Source: Kribbella soli
GTDB taxonomy: Bacteria > Actinomycetota > Actinomycetes > Propionibacteriales > Kribbellaceae
Direction: 5' to 3'
Length of the DNA stretch: 64,000 bases
Assembly: GCF_004331345.1 (NCBI RefSeq)
Contig: NZ_SJJZ01000004.1
Coordinates: forward strand, 987,476 to 1,051,475
The notes beneath the pieces are model-generated. The model searched no databases. It was not told the origin of the DNA and saw nothing but the letters and a program-made list of their open reading frames with translations. Below, one piece after another: positions 51,317 to 59,671 of the stretch (position 1 is its first letter; each line of letters starts with the position of its first letter). Both the position numbers and the translations under genes were made by a program.

Positions 51317-51387
51317 CCGCCACGCAGGCAGAAGTCGGCTCCGGGGCGCGTTTGGGCGCGCAAACGGGGGTTCTGCCTGCGTGGCGG
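51317..51387. terminator. Long palindromic terminator between MocR and beta-galactosidase genes
   Basis: CCGCCACGCAGGCAGAA (51317-51333) pairs perfectly over 17 bp with 51371-51387. A second stem CGTTTG/CAAACG is nested in the loop. It lies 5 bp after the MocR stop and 6 bp before the lacZ stop on the other strand, so it serves both. Confidence 0.8.
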
Positions 51388-51393
51388 TTCGCG

Positions 51394-54189
51394 TCAGGCC
51401 TTGAAGCGCAGCGTCAGGGTGGCTGGGGCGGTTTTCAGTTTGTCGCGATCCGGGAGGGCGGGGCCGCAGGCGGCGGTGCCGACGCCGGTTTGGGCGATGT
51501 CGATGGTGACGTGGGTGGTGTCGCCCGGCGTGAGGACCGCGGTGTGGGTCGCGTTCTCCAGGTCGGCCGACGTCCAGTCGCGGACGGTCAGGCCGAAGAG
51601 CTGGTCGACCGCTTCGATCCGCAGGCCGTCGAGCGTGGCCCAGCGGGTGTCGATGCGCTGGCCGTTCTCCTGCGGACGGACGTACGGCGTCTGCAGTTCG
51701 GCGACCGTGGCGGAGTACTTGCCGACCGCGGCGGCCTCGCGGGTGTCGACGTACGCCTCGTTCGGGCCGGTGCCAAACCACTCGACCTGGTGCACCTTCG
51801 GCAGCTCGAACGTGATGCCGAGCCGCGGCAGCACCTCCGGGAACAGCCCCTCCGGTACGACGCTCAACTCCAGCACCACGCCGTCGTCGACAGTGGTCCA
51901 GCGCCAGGTGCTCCGCAGGCCCCACTGCAACTGCGGCGGCGCGGTCCGGGTGACGACCTCCCAGGCCCCGTCGCGCTCGCCCTGCGACACGATCCGGTGC
52001 TGCACCCGGTGCAGCCCTTCCTCGCGCCACTTCGCCGCAACGCCAGGAATCGCGTCGTTGTCGATCGGCGCCCGCCAGACATCCAGCCGAGCGTTCTTCA
52101 CACCCGCGACGGTGATCCCGTCGACGCCGGCCTCTCCCACAGCCGGCGAACCGCTGACCATAACCTCGGCGACAGCCGGCTCGTCCAGACGGATCTGGCC
52201 CCAGGCGATCCGGTGGCCGGCCTCGGCCCACGGCGTCGCCTCGGTGAGTGTCGCGGTGACGTTCACCCAGGTCTCGGGCTTCGACGCATCCACCGGAGGG
52301 AGGTCGATCGTGACGGTCTCGCCCGGTGCGATCACCGGAACCGACAGGCTCCCGGCGTCCACCTGCTCGCCTCCGGTCTCGACGACGTAGCTGAAGGTCA
52401 GGTGGCTTGTATCGAGGACCTCGTAGCGGTTGGTGATCGACACGCGGTTGCCATCAGCAACGATACGGAGCGGCTCGATCACCTTGGTGTACTCGTGCAT
52501 GCCGGGCGACGGCGTCCGGTCCGGGAACAGCAGACCGTCGCAGACGAAGTTCCCGTCGTGGATCGACTCGCCGAAGTCACCGCCGTACGCGTAGACCTCG
52601 CGGCCGTCGATCGTGGTCCGCAGGCCGTGGTCGATGAACTCCCAGATGAACCCGCCCTGGCAGCGCGGATACTTCTCGAAGACCTCGCGGTAGTCGAGCA
52701 GCCCGCCCGGGCCGTTGCCCATCGCGTGGCCGTACTCGCAGAGGATGAACGGCAGGTTCCGGTAGAGGCCGGTGTCCGCGCCGATCTCCGCGCAGCCCTC
52801 CGGCGAGGTGTACATCCGCGAGTAGATGTCGACCCACTCGGCCTGGGTGTCGCGCTCGTAGTGCACCGGCCGCGACGGGTCGAGTTCCTTGGCCAGGTCG
52901 TACATCGCCTTGAGATTGTCGCCCATCCCGCACTCGTTGCCGAGCGACCAGATGACGATCGACGGGTGGTTCTTGTCGCGCTGCACGGTACGGCGCATCC
53001 GGTCGACCATGTCGTCGCGGAACCGCTCGTCCATCACCGGGTTCGGCAGCTTCGGCGGCTGCGGCTCGTACCCGAACCCGTGCGTCTCGAGGTCGCACTC
53101 GTCGACCACGTACAGGCCGTACTCGTCGCACAGCGACAGGAAGTGCGGGTGCGGCGGGTAGTGGCTGGTGCGGACCGCGTTGATCCCGGCCCGCTTCATG
53201 ATCAGTACGTCGTCCAGCATGTCCTGCTCGGTCAGCGAGCGACCCCGGTCCGGGTGGAACTCGTGCCGGTTGACGCCGTTGAACAGCACCCGGTTGCCGT
53301 TGACCGTGAAGATCCCGTCGACGATCGCGACGGTCCGGAACCCGATCCGCAGCCGGACGTCGCCACCCGCGGTCCGCAGTACGGCGTCGTACAGCCGCGG
53401 CGCCTCGGCGCTCCACGGCTGCACGCCCTCGACCCGGGTGTGCTCGCCGGTCGGCAGCTCCAGCCCCAGTTCGGGGACGGTCACCGTGCCGGGTACGTCG
53501 GACTCGACCAGCAGCGTGCCGGCGCCGTCGATGTGGTCCCATGCAGCCTTGACGAAGACGTCGGTCGGCGCGTCCGGCCGCAGCGCGAGCAGGTTCACCT
53601 CGCGGAAGATCCCGGACAGCCACCACATGTCCTGGTCCTCGACGTAGCTGCCGGTCGACCACTGGTGCACCCGCACGGCGATCCGTGCTTCCTTGCCCGG
53701 AGCAACCAACGACGTGACGTCGAACTCCGACGCCAGCCGGGAGCCGGACGACCAGCCGACCCGCTCGCCGTTCACGTACACCGCGAACCGCGAGTCCACG
53801 CCCTCGAACCGGAGCACGATCCGGGCGCCGTCGAAGTCCGCCGGCACCGTCACGGTCCGGACGTAGTCGCCGGTCGGGTTGTCGGTCGGCACGTACGGCG
53901 GCTCGAGCGGGAACGGGTAGACCACGTTCGTGTACGCCGGCGCGCCGTACCCGTTCAGCTGCCAGTGGCCCGGCACCGCGATGGTGTCCCATCCGGAAGT
54001 GTCCGGGTCCTTCAGGTCGTCCGGCGCGTCCGCCACGGTCGGGGACAGCCGGAAGCTCCAGTCCCCACTGAGCGCCACGCGCCCGGAGTCGTCATCCAGC
54101 CAGGCCCGCGGCGCCAGCACGTTCAAGCCCGAAGCAAAGTCCTCGACATAGTCCGTCACAGGAGTCGACCCTAAGCCAACTCCGTTCAT
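51394..54189 (-). CDS. lacZ: Beta-galactosidase, glycoside hydrolase family 2
   Basis: A 931-residue cytoplasmic enzyme of the large LacZ type. Sugar-binding domain (about 40-215), immunoglobulin-like domain (215-310), TIM barrel (310-600), and C-terminal Bgal_small_N domain (from about 650). Acid/base Glu419 in WSLGNECGMG and nucleophile Glu485 in FILCEYGHAMGNGPGG match E461 and E537 of the E. coli enzyme. No signal peptide. No sugar transporter or LacI regulator adjoins, so its regulation is not evident here. Confidence 0.95.
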   Translation of the reverse strand: MNGVGLGSTPVTDYVEDFASGLNVLAPRAWLDDDSGRVALSGDWSFRLSPTVADAPDDLKDPDTSGWDTIAVPGHWQLNGYGAPAYTNVVYPFPLEPPYVPTDNPTGDYVRTVTVPADFDGARIVLRFEGVDSRFAVYVNGERVGWSSGSRLASEFDVTSLVAPGKEARIAVRVHQWSTGSYVEDQDMWWLSGIFREVNLLALRPDAPTDVFVKAAWDHIDGAGTLLVESDVPGTVTVPELGLELPTGEHTRVEGVQPWSAEAPRLYDAVLRTAGGDVRLRIGFRTVAIVDGIFTVNGNRVLFNGVNRHEFHPDRGRSLTEQDMLDDVLIMKRAGINAVRTSHYPPHPHFLSLCDEYGLYVVDECDLETHGFGYEPQPPKLPNPVMDERFRDDMVDRMRRTVQRDKNHPSIVIWSLGNECGMGDNLKAMYDLAKELDPSRPVHYERDTQAEWVDIYSRMYTSPEGCAEIGADTGLYRNLPFILCEYGHAMGNGPGGLLDYREVFEKYPRCQGGFIWEFIDHGLRTTIDGREVYAYGGDFGESIHDGNFVCDGLLFPDRTPSPGMHEYTKVIEPLRIVADGNRVSITNRYEVLDTSHLTFSYVVETGGEQVDAGSLSVPVIAPGETVTIDLPPVDASKPETWVNVTATLTEATPWAEAGHRIAWGQIRLDEPAVAEVMVSGSPAVGEAGVDGITVAGVKNARLDVWRAPIDNDAIPGVAAKWREEGLHRVQHRIVSQGERDGAWEVVTRTAPPQLQWGLRSTWRWTTVDDGVVLELSVVPEGLFPEVLPRLGITFELPKVHQVEWFGTGPNEAYVDTREAAAVGKYSATVAELQTPYVRPQENGQRIDTRWATLDGLRIEAVDQLFGLTVRDWTSADLENATHTAVLTPGDTTHVTIDIAQTGVGTAACGPALPDRDKLKTAPATLTLRFKA

Positions 54190-54243
54190 GAATCCACACC
54201 TATGAACAGATATGGACAGCTGTGACCGCAGTGGGCCAACCGG

Positions 54244-54672
54244 CTACTGGCAGTCCTTGCAGACTCCGACCAGGGCCACCTGCTCCGGCGCGAGGTGGAA
54301 ACCGAGTTCGCGGGCGAGCTTCTTGCGGGCGGATTCGAGGACGTCGCCGGGCGCGTCGTACACGGTGCCGCACTCGGAGCAGCGCAGGTGCAGGTGCCGC
54401 GGCGCGAGGTCTCCGGCCAGGTGGTACGTCGTACCCGCCCGGCCCAGATGCACATGCGTGACGAGACCGAACTCACCCAGCGCGTCGAGCGCCCGGTAGA
54501 CGGTGGCGCGATGGATGCCCGGGCGGAGCTGCTCGGCGCGTTCACCGATCTGCTCGGCACTCAGGTGCTCCTCGGTGCCCGCCAGCACCTCGACGACCGC
54601 GAGCCGCGCCGGCGTGACCCGCTCGCCCCGCTCCCGCAACCGCTGCGCGCTGACTTCGACAGCACTGGTCAT
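54244..54672 (-). CDS. Fur-family metalloregulator
   Basis: A 142-residue repressor. N-terminal winged helix (VTPARLAVVEVLAGTEEHLSAEQIGERA, HRATVYRALDALGEFGLVTHVH) and C-terminal dimer domain with structural zinc cysteines CSECG and VCKDC, plus metal-site histidines in RHLHLRC. I cannot tell Fur, Zur and PerR apart from sequence alone. The ATG at 54672 has AAAGGAG 5 bases before it. It is divergent from a small OB-fold-like membrane protein. Confidence 0.9.
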   Translation of the reverse strand: MTSAVEVSAQRLRERGERVTPARLAVVEVLAGTEEHLSAEQIGERAEQLRPGIHRATVYRALDALGEFGLVTHVHLGRAGTTYHLAGDLAPRHLHLRCSECGTVYDAPGDVLESARKKLARELGFHLAPEQVALVGVCKDCQ

Positions 54673-54775
54673 GGGGCTCCTTTGCAATCGGGCTTCAGCT
54701 ACCGAGCCGTCACCCGGTGAGCAACCAAACCAATGTACTTTCCGCGTACGACGTCTCACACCTTGGGGAACTGCG

Positions 54776-55189
54776 ATGAGTGATCAGTCGAACGCCGTCG
54801 TACGCCGCGGCGCCGCCGAGCTGAGCGGTGTGGTCCGGAACGTGCAGTTCCGCTCGGAGCTGCGCGGCGAGAACGGCTCCGTCCAGGTGCTGACCTTCCA
54901 CCTCGAGCAGCAGGACGCGGTCGGCAAGCAGCTGCAGCCTGTGCTGGTCGAGCTGCGCGGGGTGTCACTGGAGGGTCAGGTCGCCGACGGCGAGCAGGTG
55001 ACCGTCGCCGGGAAGTGGCGCAACGGTCGCGTCGTGGCGAAGCAGGTGGTCAGCCAGACCACCGGCGCCTCGATCCGCGCCCGGCGGCCGCCGCTGTGGG
55101 TGGCCGTGCCGGTCGCGATCCTCTTCGCCGCGTTCTTCGCGTTCGTGCTCTACTTCATCATCCGCGGCTTCAGCAGCGTCGGCGGCTGA
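54776..55189 (+). CDS. Small membrane protein with OB-fold-like domain
   Basis: A 137-residue protein. Residues 10-95 contain alternating strands (AAELSGVVRNVQFRSEL, VQVLTFHLEQQD, EQVTVAGKWRNGRVVAKQVV) that resemble an OB fold; a C-terminal helix (about 107-130, LWVAVPVAILFAAFFAFVLYFII) anchors it. GGGGAA precedes the ATG. Convergent with topA (6 bp between stops) and divergent from the Fur gene. No known family assigned. Confidence 0.7.
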   Translation: MSDQSNAVVRRGAAELSGVVRNVQFRSELRGENGSVQVLTFHLEQQDAVGKQLQPVLVELRGVSLEGQVADGEQVTVAGKWRNGRVVAKQVVSQTTGASIRARRPPLWVAVPVAILFAAFFAFVLYFIIRGFSSVGG

Positions 55190-55195
55190 GGTCGG

Positions 55196-57940
55196 TCAGC
55201 TCTTCTTCGCCGCCGTCTTCTTCGTCGTCGCCTTCTTGGTGGTCGACTTCTTGGCGGCGGTCTTCTTGGCCGTCGTCTTCTTCGCGGCAGTCGTCTTCTT
55301 CGCAGCGGTCTTCTTGGCGGCCGTCTTCTTCGCCGGGCGCTTCACCGGACCGCGGGCGCGCTTCTCCGCCAGCAGCTCGGCCGCGCGGAGCAGCGAGATA
55401 GTCTCCACCGAGTCATCCTTGCGGAGCGTCGCGTTCGTCTCCCCGTCGGTGACATAGGGACCGAAGCGGCCCTCCTTCACCACCACCGGCTTCTTGGACT
55501 CCGGGTCCTCGCCCAGCTCCTTCAGCGGCGGCGCGGCAGCCCGCCGGCCCCGCTGCTTCGGCTCGGAGTAGATCTTCAAGGCCTCCTCGAGCGTGATGTC
55601 GAACATCTGCTCCTCGGAGGACAGCGACCGCGAGTCCGTGCCCTTCTTCAGATACGGCCCGTAGCGCCCGTTCTGCGCGGTGATCTCGTCACCGGACTCC
55701 GGGTCCTTCCCGACCACGCGCGGCAGCGAGAGCAGCTTCATCGCGTCGTCGAGCCCGATCGATTCCAGCGTCATCGACTTCAGCAGCGACCCGGTACGCG
55801 GCTTCGCGCTCTTCGGCGCGTCCTCCGGCAGTACTTCGGTCACGTACGGCCCGAACCGGCCCGCCTTCGCCACCACGCGCAGCCCGGTGTCCGGCGCCGT
55901 ACCCAGCTCGTGCTCGACGCCCGACGGCTGCTCCAGCAGTTCCTTCGCCTTGTCGACGGTCAGCTCGTCCGGCGGCAGGTCCTCGGGCACGTTCGCGCGC
56001 CGCTCGTCCTTGTCCTCGACGTACGGCCCGTACCGCCCGACGCGGACGACGATCCCGCTGTCGTCGCCGCCGACCGGGAAGGTCGACATCTCCCGGGCGT
56101 CGATGTCGCCGAGGTCGGTCACCATCGACTTCAGGCCCTCGAGCTCGTCGTCGCCGAAGTAGAACCGGGACAGCACGCCCTCACGCTGCAGGTCACCGGC
56201 GGCGACCTCGTCGAGCACGTCCTCCATCGTCGCGGTGAACGCGTAGTCCACCAGCCGGGTGAAGTGCTCCTCGAGCAGCCGGACGACCGCGAACGCCAGC
56301 CAGGCCGGAACCAGCGCCTGGCCCTTCTTGTAGATGTACTTGCGGGCCTGGATCGTGCCGATGATCGAGGCGTACGTCGACGGCCGCCCGATCTCCCGCT
56401 CTTCCAGCTCCCGGATCAGCGTCGCTTCCGTGAACCGCGCCGGCGGCTTCGTCTCGTGCCCCGAGGCGAGCACCTCGATCGCGGGCAGGACGTCGCCCTC
56501 CTCGACGTTCGGCAGCCGGGTCTCCTGGTCGTCGGTGCCCGCGGACGGGTCGTCCGCGCCCTCGACGTAGGCCTTGAGGAACCCGTGGAACGTGATCACC
56601 CGGCCGGACGACGTGAACTCGCACTTCTCACCGGTGGACGCGGTCGCGTCGATCTTGATCGACACGCTGTTCCCGGCGGCGTCCTTCATCTGGGACGCGA
56701 TCGTCCGCATCCAGATCAGCTCGTAGAGCCGGAACTCGGCACCGCTCAGACCGGTCTGCGCCGGAGTCTGGAAGACCTCGCCGGCCGGCCGGATCGCCTC
56801 GTGCGCCTCCTGGGCGTTCTTCACCTTGGAGGTGTAGACGCGCGGCTTGTCCGGCAGGTACGACGCGCCGTACAGCTCCCGGACCTGGGCCCGGGCCGCG
56901 GTGATCGCGGTGTCCGACAGCGTGACGCTGTCGGTACGCATATAGGTGATGTTGCCGTTCTCGTAGAGCCGCTGGGCGACCTGCATGGTCTGCGACGCGG
57001 ACATGCCGAGCTTGCGGCCGGCCTCCTGCTGCAGCGTGGTGGTCCGGAACGGCGCGTACGGCTTGCGGGTGTACGGCTTGGACTCGATCGACCGGACGGT
57101 GAACTGCGAGTCCCGCAGCGCGCCGGCCAGCGCGGTCGCGGTCTCCTCGTTCAGATGAACCGTGTTCGCGCCCTTGAGCTCGCCGATCGAGCTGAAATCG
57201 CGGCCTTGCGCCACCCGCTTGCTGTCCACCGAGACCAGGCGGGACGGGAACTGCCGCGGTGTCCGGCTCTCACCGGCGTCGAGGGTCGCGTCGAGGTCCC
57301 AGTACGACGCGCTGCGGAAGGCGATCCGCTCACGCTCGCGGTCCACCACCATCCGGATCGCGACCGACTGCACCCGGCCCGCCGACAGCTTCGGCATGAC
57401 CTTCTTCCAGAGCACCGGCGAGACCTCGTAGCCGTACAGCCGGTCGAGGATCCGGCGCGCCTCCTGCGCGTCGACCAGGTCCTCGTCGATGTCGCGGGCG
57501 TTGCCGACCGCGTCCTGGATCGCCTTCGGGGTGATCTCGTGGAAGACCATCCGCTTGACCGGGACGGTCGGCTTCAGCTCCTCCAGCAGGTGCCAGGCGA
57601 TCGCCTCGCCCTCGCGGTCCTCATCTGTCGCCAGGAAGAGCTCGTCGGCGCCCTTGAGCAGGTCCTTGAGCTTGCGGATCTGGGCCTTCTTGTCGGCGGG
57701 CACGACGTACAGCGGGTCGAAGTGGTCCTCGACGTTCACACCGAGCCGGGCCCACGGGAGGCCTTTGTACTTGGCGGGGATCTCGTCCGCCCCGCTCGGC
57801 AGGTCGCGGATGTGGCCGAAGCTGGACTCCACCACGTACCCGGACCCCAAGAAACCCGCGATCATCCGCGCCTTCTTCGGCGACTCGACGATCACGAGAC
57901 GGGTCCCTACGGCTGTCTTCGTCCCTGCTGCCCCTGCCAC
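55196..57940 (-). CDS. topA: DNA topoisomerase I
   Basis: A 914-residue type IA topoisomerase that relaxes negative supercoils. Toprim domain begins RLVIVESPKKARMIAGFLG; the active-site Tyr333 is in NITYMRTDSVTLSD. After the core come several zinc-less C-terminal repeats typical of actinobacteria (GRYGPYVEDKDE, GRFGPYVTEV, GRYGPYLKKG, GRFGPYVTDG). The last 45 residues are nearly all Lys, Ala and Thr (KKTAAKK repeats), a tail known to aid processivity in mycobacteria and streptomycetes. GTG at 57940 has GGGAG before it; frames extending further upstream are not supported. Confidence 0.96.
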   Translation of the reverse strand: MAGAAGTKTAVGTRLVIVESPKKARMIAGFLGSGYVVESSFGHIRDLPSGADEIPAKYKGLPWARLGVNVEDHFDPLYVVPADKKAQIRKLKDLLKGADELFLATDEDREGEAIAWHLLEELKPTVPVKRMVFHEITPKAIQDAVGNARDIDEDLVDAQEARRILDRLYGYEVSPVLWKKVMPKLSAGRVQSVAIRMVVDRERERIAFRSASYWDLDATLDAGESRTPRQFPSRLVSVDSKRVAQGRDFSSIGELKGANTVHLNEETATALAGALRDSQFTVRSIESKPYTRKPYAPFRTTTLQQEAGRKLGMSASQTMQVAQRLYENGNITYMRTDSVTLSDTAITAARAQVRELYGASYLPDKPRVYTSKVKNAQEAHEAIRPAGEVFQTPAQTGLSGAEFRLYELIWMRTIASQMKDAAGNSVSIKIDATASTGEKCEFTSSGRVITFHGFLKAYVEGADDPSAGTDDQETRLPNVEEGDVLPAIEVLASGHETKPPARFTEATLIRELEEREIGRPSTYASIIGTIQARKYIYKKGQALVPAWLAFAVVRLLEEHFTRLVDYAFTATMEDVLDEVAAGDLQREGVLSRFYFGDDELEGLKSMVTDLGDIDAREMSTFPVGGDDSGIVVRVGRYGPYVEDKDERRANVPEDLPPDELTVDKAKELLEQPSGVEHELGTAPDTGLRVVAKAGRFGPYVTEVLPEDAPKSAKPRTGSLLKSMTLESIGLDDAMKLLSLPRVVGKDPESGDEITAQNGRYGPYLKKGTDSRSLSSEEQMFDITLEEALKIYSEPKQRGRRAAAPPLKELGEDPESKKPVVVKEGRFGPYVTDGETNATLRKDDSVETISLLRAAELLAEKRARGPVKRPAKKTAAKKTAAKKTTAAKKTTAKKTAAKKSTTKKATTKKTAAKKS

Positions 57941-58180
57941 TGCGCTCCCTACTCTCGTCCTGCCGACAACGCCCCTACTCCGTCGTCTGTTCCCCCGGGC
58001 ACAGACCGACCCCACCCGAGGACAGAGTACGGCCGACGGCAACGCATTTCTCAACGCACGGTAACCGCTGCCGCCCCCTTTATGCCTCTCAGGGTTCCAG
58101 AAAGTGGCGAACAACCCACCGTCACCGCGCGTCGCGGCACCGCCACAGACTGCCCTGGGCGTTTACGAGAGTACGCCGTC

Positions 58181-59548
58181 TCAGCGTGCGAACCGGACCT
58201 CGGGGAACTTGGAGGAGTCTCCACGGAGCAGAGGAGACGGGCGGCGGCGCAGCGTCTGGTCGAAGAACGCGGCGACGTACTCGCGCTGGGCCAGCACGCT
58301 CCGCGCCGGCTTCGCACTGCCCACCAGCGCCTTCATCACCGACGTGATGATCGGGTCCTCGCCGTAGATCTCGTGGAACAACTGGGAAAAGACGAACTGG
58401 TAGTCGGTGAAGGCCCGCTGCTTGGTGCTCGCCAGCGTCAGGTTCAGCTTCCCGCCGCGCTGTGCGTCCCAGAAACTCGCCCATGACGTGTCGTAGTACT
58501 CCTTGCCCGGATCGGTCCGCTGCGTCTCGGCCGAGCCGAACAGCAGGAACGGCCGATCCAGCCCCCGCTCCGCGACCTCACCGAGGGGCCCCTTGATCCG
58601 GTCGTCCTGCAACGTGCCGTCCAGGTCGAGCCCGGCCAGCACCCGCTCGTCCTCGAGCATCGTGTTCGCGGCCGTGTACCCACCGAGCGCGAACCCGAAC
58701 ATGCCAACCTTGCGCAGATCCAGCCCGTCCGCCAGTCCGCCGGGCAGATCCTTGCCCTCGGCATCGACATTCTGGCCGTCGGCGATCCGCTCCAGCTGGT
58801 CCAGCACGAACCGCGCGTCCGCGGTCCGGGTTTCGACCGCCTTCCGGATCTCCGCCGGACCGGCCGGCTCCGTCGTCGGCGCACCGGGCAGGAACCGCCC
58901 GCCCGGGAACTCCACCGGCGTCTCGTGCGAATGGTCCATCGTCACCACGACGTACCCGCGGCCGGCCAGATCCTCCACCTGCGCGGTGTTCACGAACCGG
59001 CTGTACTGATACCCGGGCGAGAACAGTACGACGGGATGCCGCAACCGCTGCATCGGTACGTCGACACGCGCATGCGTCTCGGTGTTCGCGAAGTCGAACG
59101 ACCCGCTCGGCAACGCGAGCCCGTACTCACCTGTCCAGGTGTCGTCCACCTCGACCGCGGTTTTCGGCGGCATGTACTTCGCGAACGGCGCCGCCCCGAA
59201 CATCCCCGCCGGGTACCAGAGGCTGATCATCAGTTCCCGCTGTCCGCTCGGCATGCTCGGATCCGGCCGGGACCGGTCGATCAGGTGGATCGCGGTCGTC
59301 CCGAGCGCCTTCCGCCCGGTCGGCACCGGCAGCCTGAACTTCACCGGATGAAAGTCCGGATCGCCGTTCGGCCGGATCCGCCCGGCCCGCTCCGGGTCGA
59401 ACGGTGAGGCCTGCGCCAGGCCCGGCGTGTCGAATGTTGCGCCCGCCGCCAGGCCAGTCGTCAGGCCCGCCGCCAAGAGGTGGCGCCTGGTGAGGCTGTG
59501 ACTGCTGAGGCTGGTGGGACGTGAGTTCGCCATGCGACTCATCGTCAT
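58181..59548 (-). CDS. Tat-exported alpha/beta-hydrolase-fold protein (PAF-acetylhydrolase-like), catalytic Ser replaced
   Basis: A 455-residue exported protein. A Tat signal is visible (LTRRHLLAAGLTTGLAAG, residues about 19-37). The fold matches PAF acetylhydrolase-like proteins: LMISLWYPAG, HPVVLFSPGYQYSRF, VVVTMDHSHET, then VGMFGFALGGYTAANTM where GHSxGG is expected, LDLDGTL and FHEIYGED. The nucleophile position 287 is Ala, not Ser, so normal esterase activity is doubtful. An alternative is a binding or scaffolding role. CGGAG-TTTCA-CTCCG (59551-59565) just upstream may hide its ribosome site. Several in-frame ATGs near the start are possible. Confidence 0.82.
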   Translation of the reverse strand: MTMSRMANSRPTSLSSHSLTRRHLLAAGLTTGLAAGATFDTPGLAQASPFDPERAGRIRPNGDPDFHPVKFRLPVPTGRKALGTTAIHLIDRSRPDPSMPSGQRELMISLWYPAGMFGAAPFAKYMPPKTAVEVDDTWTGEYGLALPSGSFDFANTETHARVDVPMQRLRHPVVLFSPGYQYSRFVNTAQVEDLAGRGYVVVTMDHSHETPVEFPGGRFLPGAPTTEPAGPAEIRKAVETRTADARFVLDQLERIADGQNVDAEGKDLPGGLADGLDLRKVGMFGFALGGYTAANTMLEDERVLAGLDLDGTLQDDRIKGPLGEVAERGLDRPFLLFGSAETQRTDPGKEYYDTSWASFWDAQRGGKLNLTLASTKQRAFTDYQFVFSQLFHEIYGEDPIITSVMKALVGSAKPARSVLAQREYVAAFFDQTLRRRPSPLLRGDSSKFPEVRFAR

Positions 59549-59671
59549 CGCGGAGTTTCACTCCGTGATAGCGACACCGTCTCAACTTGATGAAGCTGAC
59601 CTGATGACAATCCGGGGCCGGTGAGTTTCAATGTGCGCACCTTGTTCATTGATGCGTGAAGTGAGGCAGTC

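Noticed and set aside
55196..55335. Short repeated units near the topA 3' end that look like a direct-repeat array
   Set aside because: They encode the Lys/Ala/Thr tail of topoisomerase I and are in frame; there are no spacers, so this is not a CRISPR array.
55196..58114. A 972-codon version of topoisomerase I
   Set aside because: The extra 58 residues are low-complexity and unconserved. The GTG at 57940 with GGGAG upstream leads directly into the conserved RLVIVESPKKA start.
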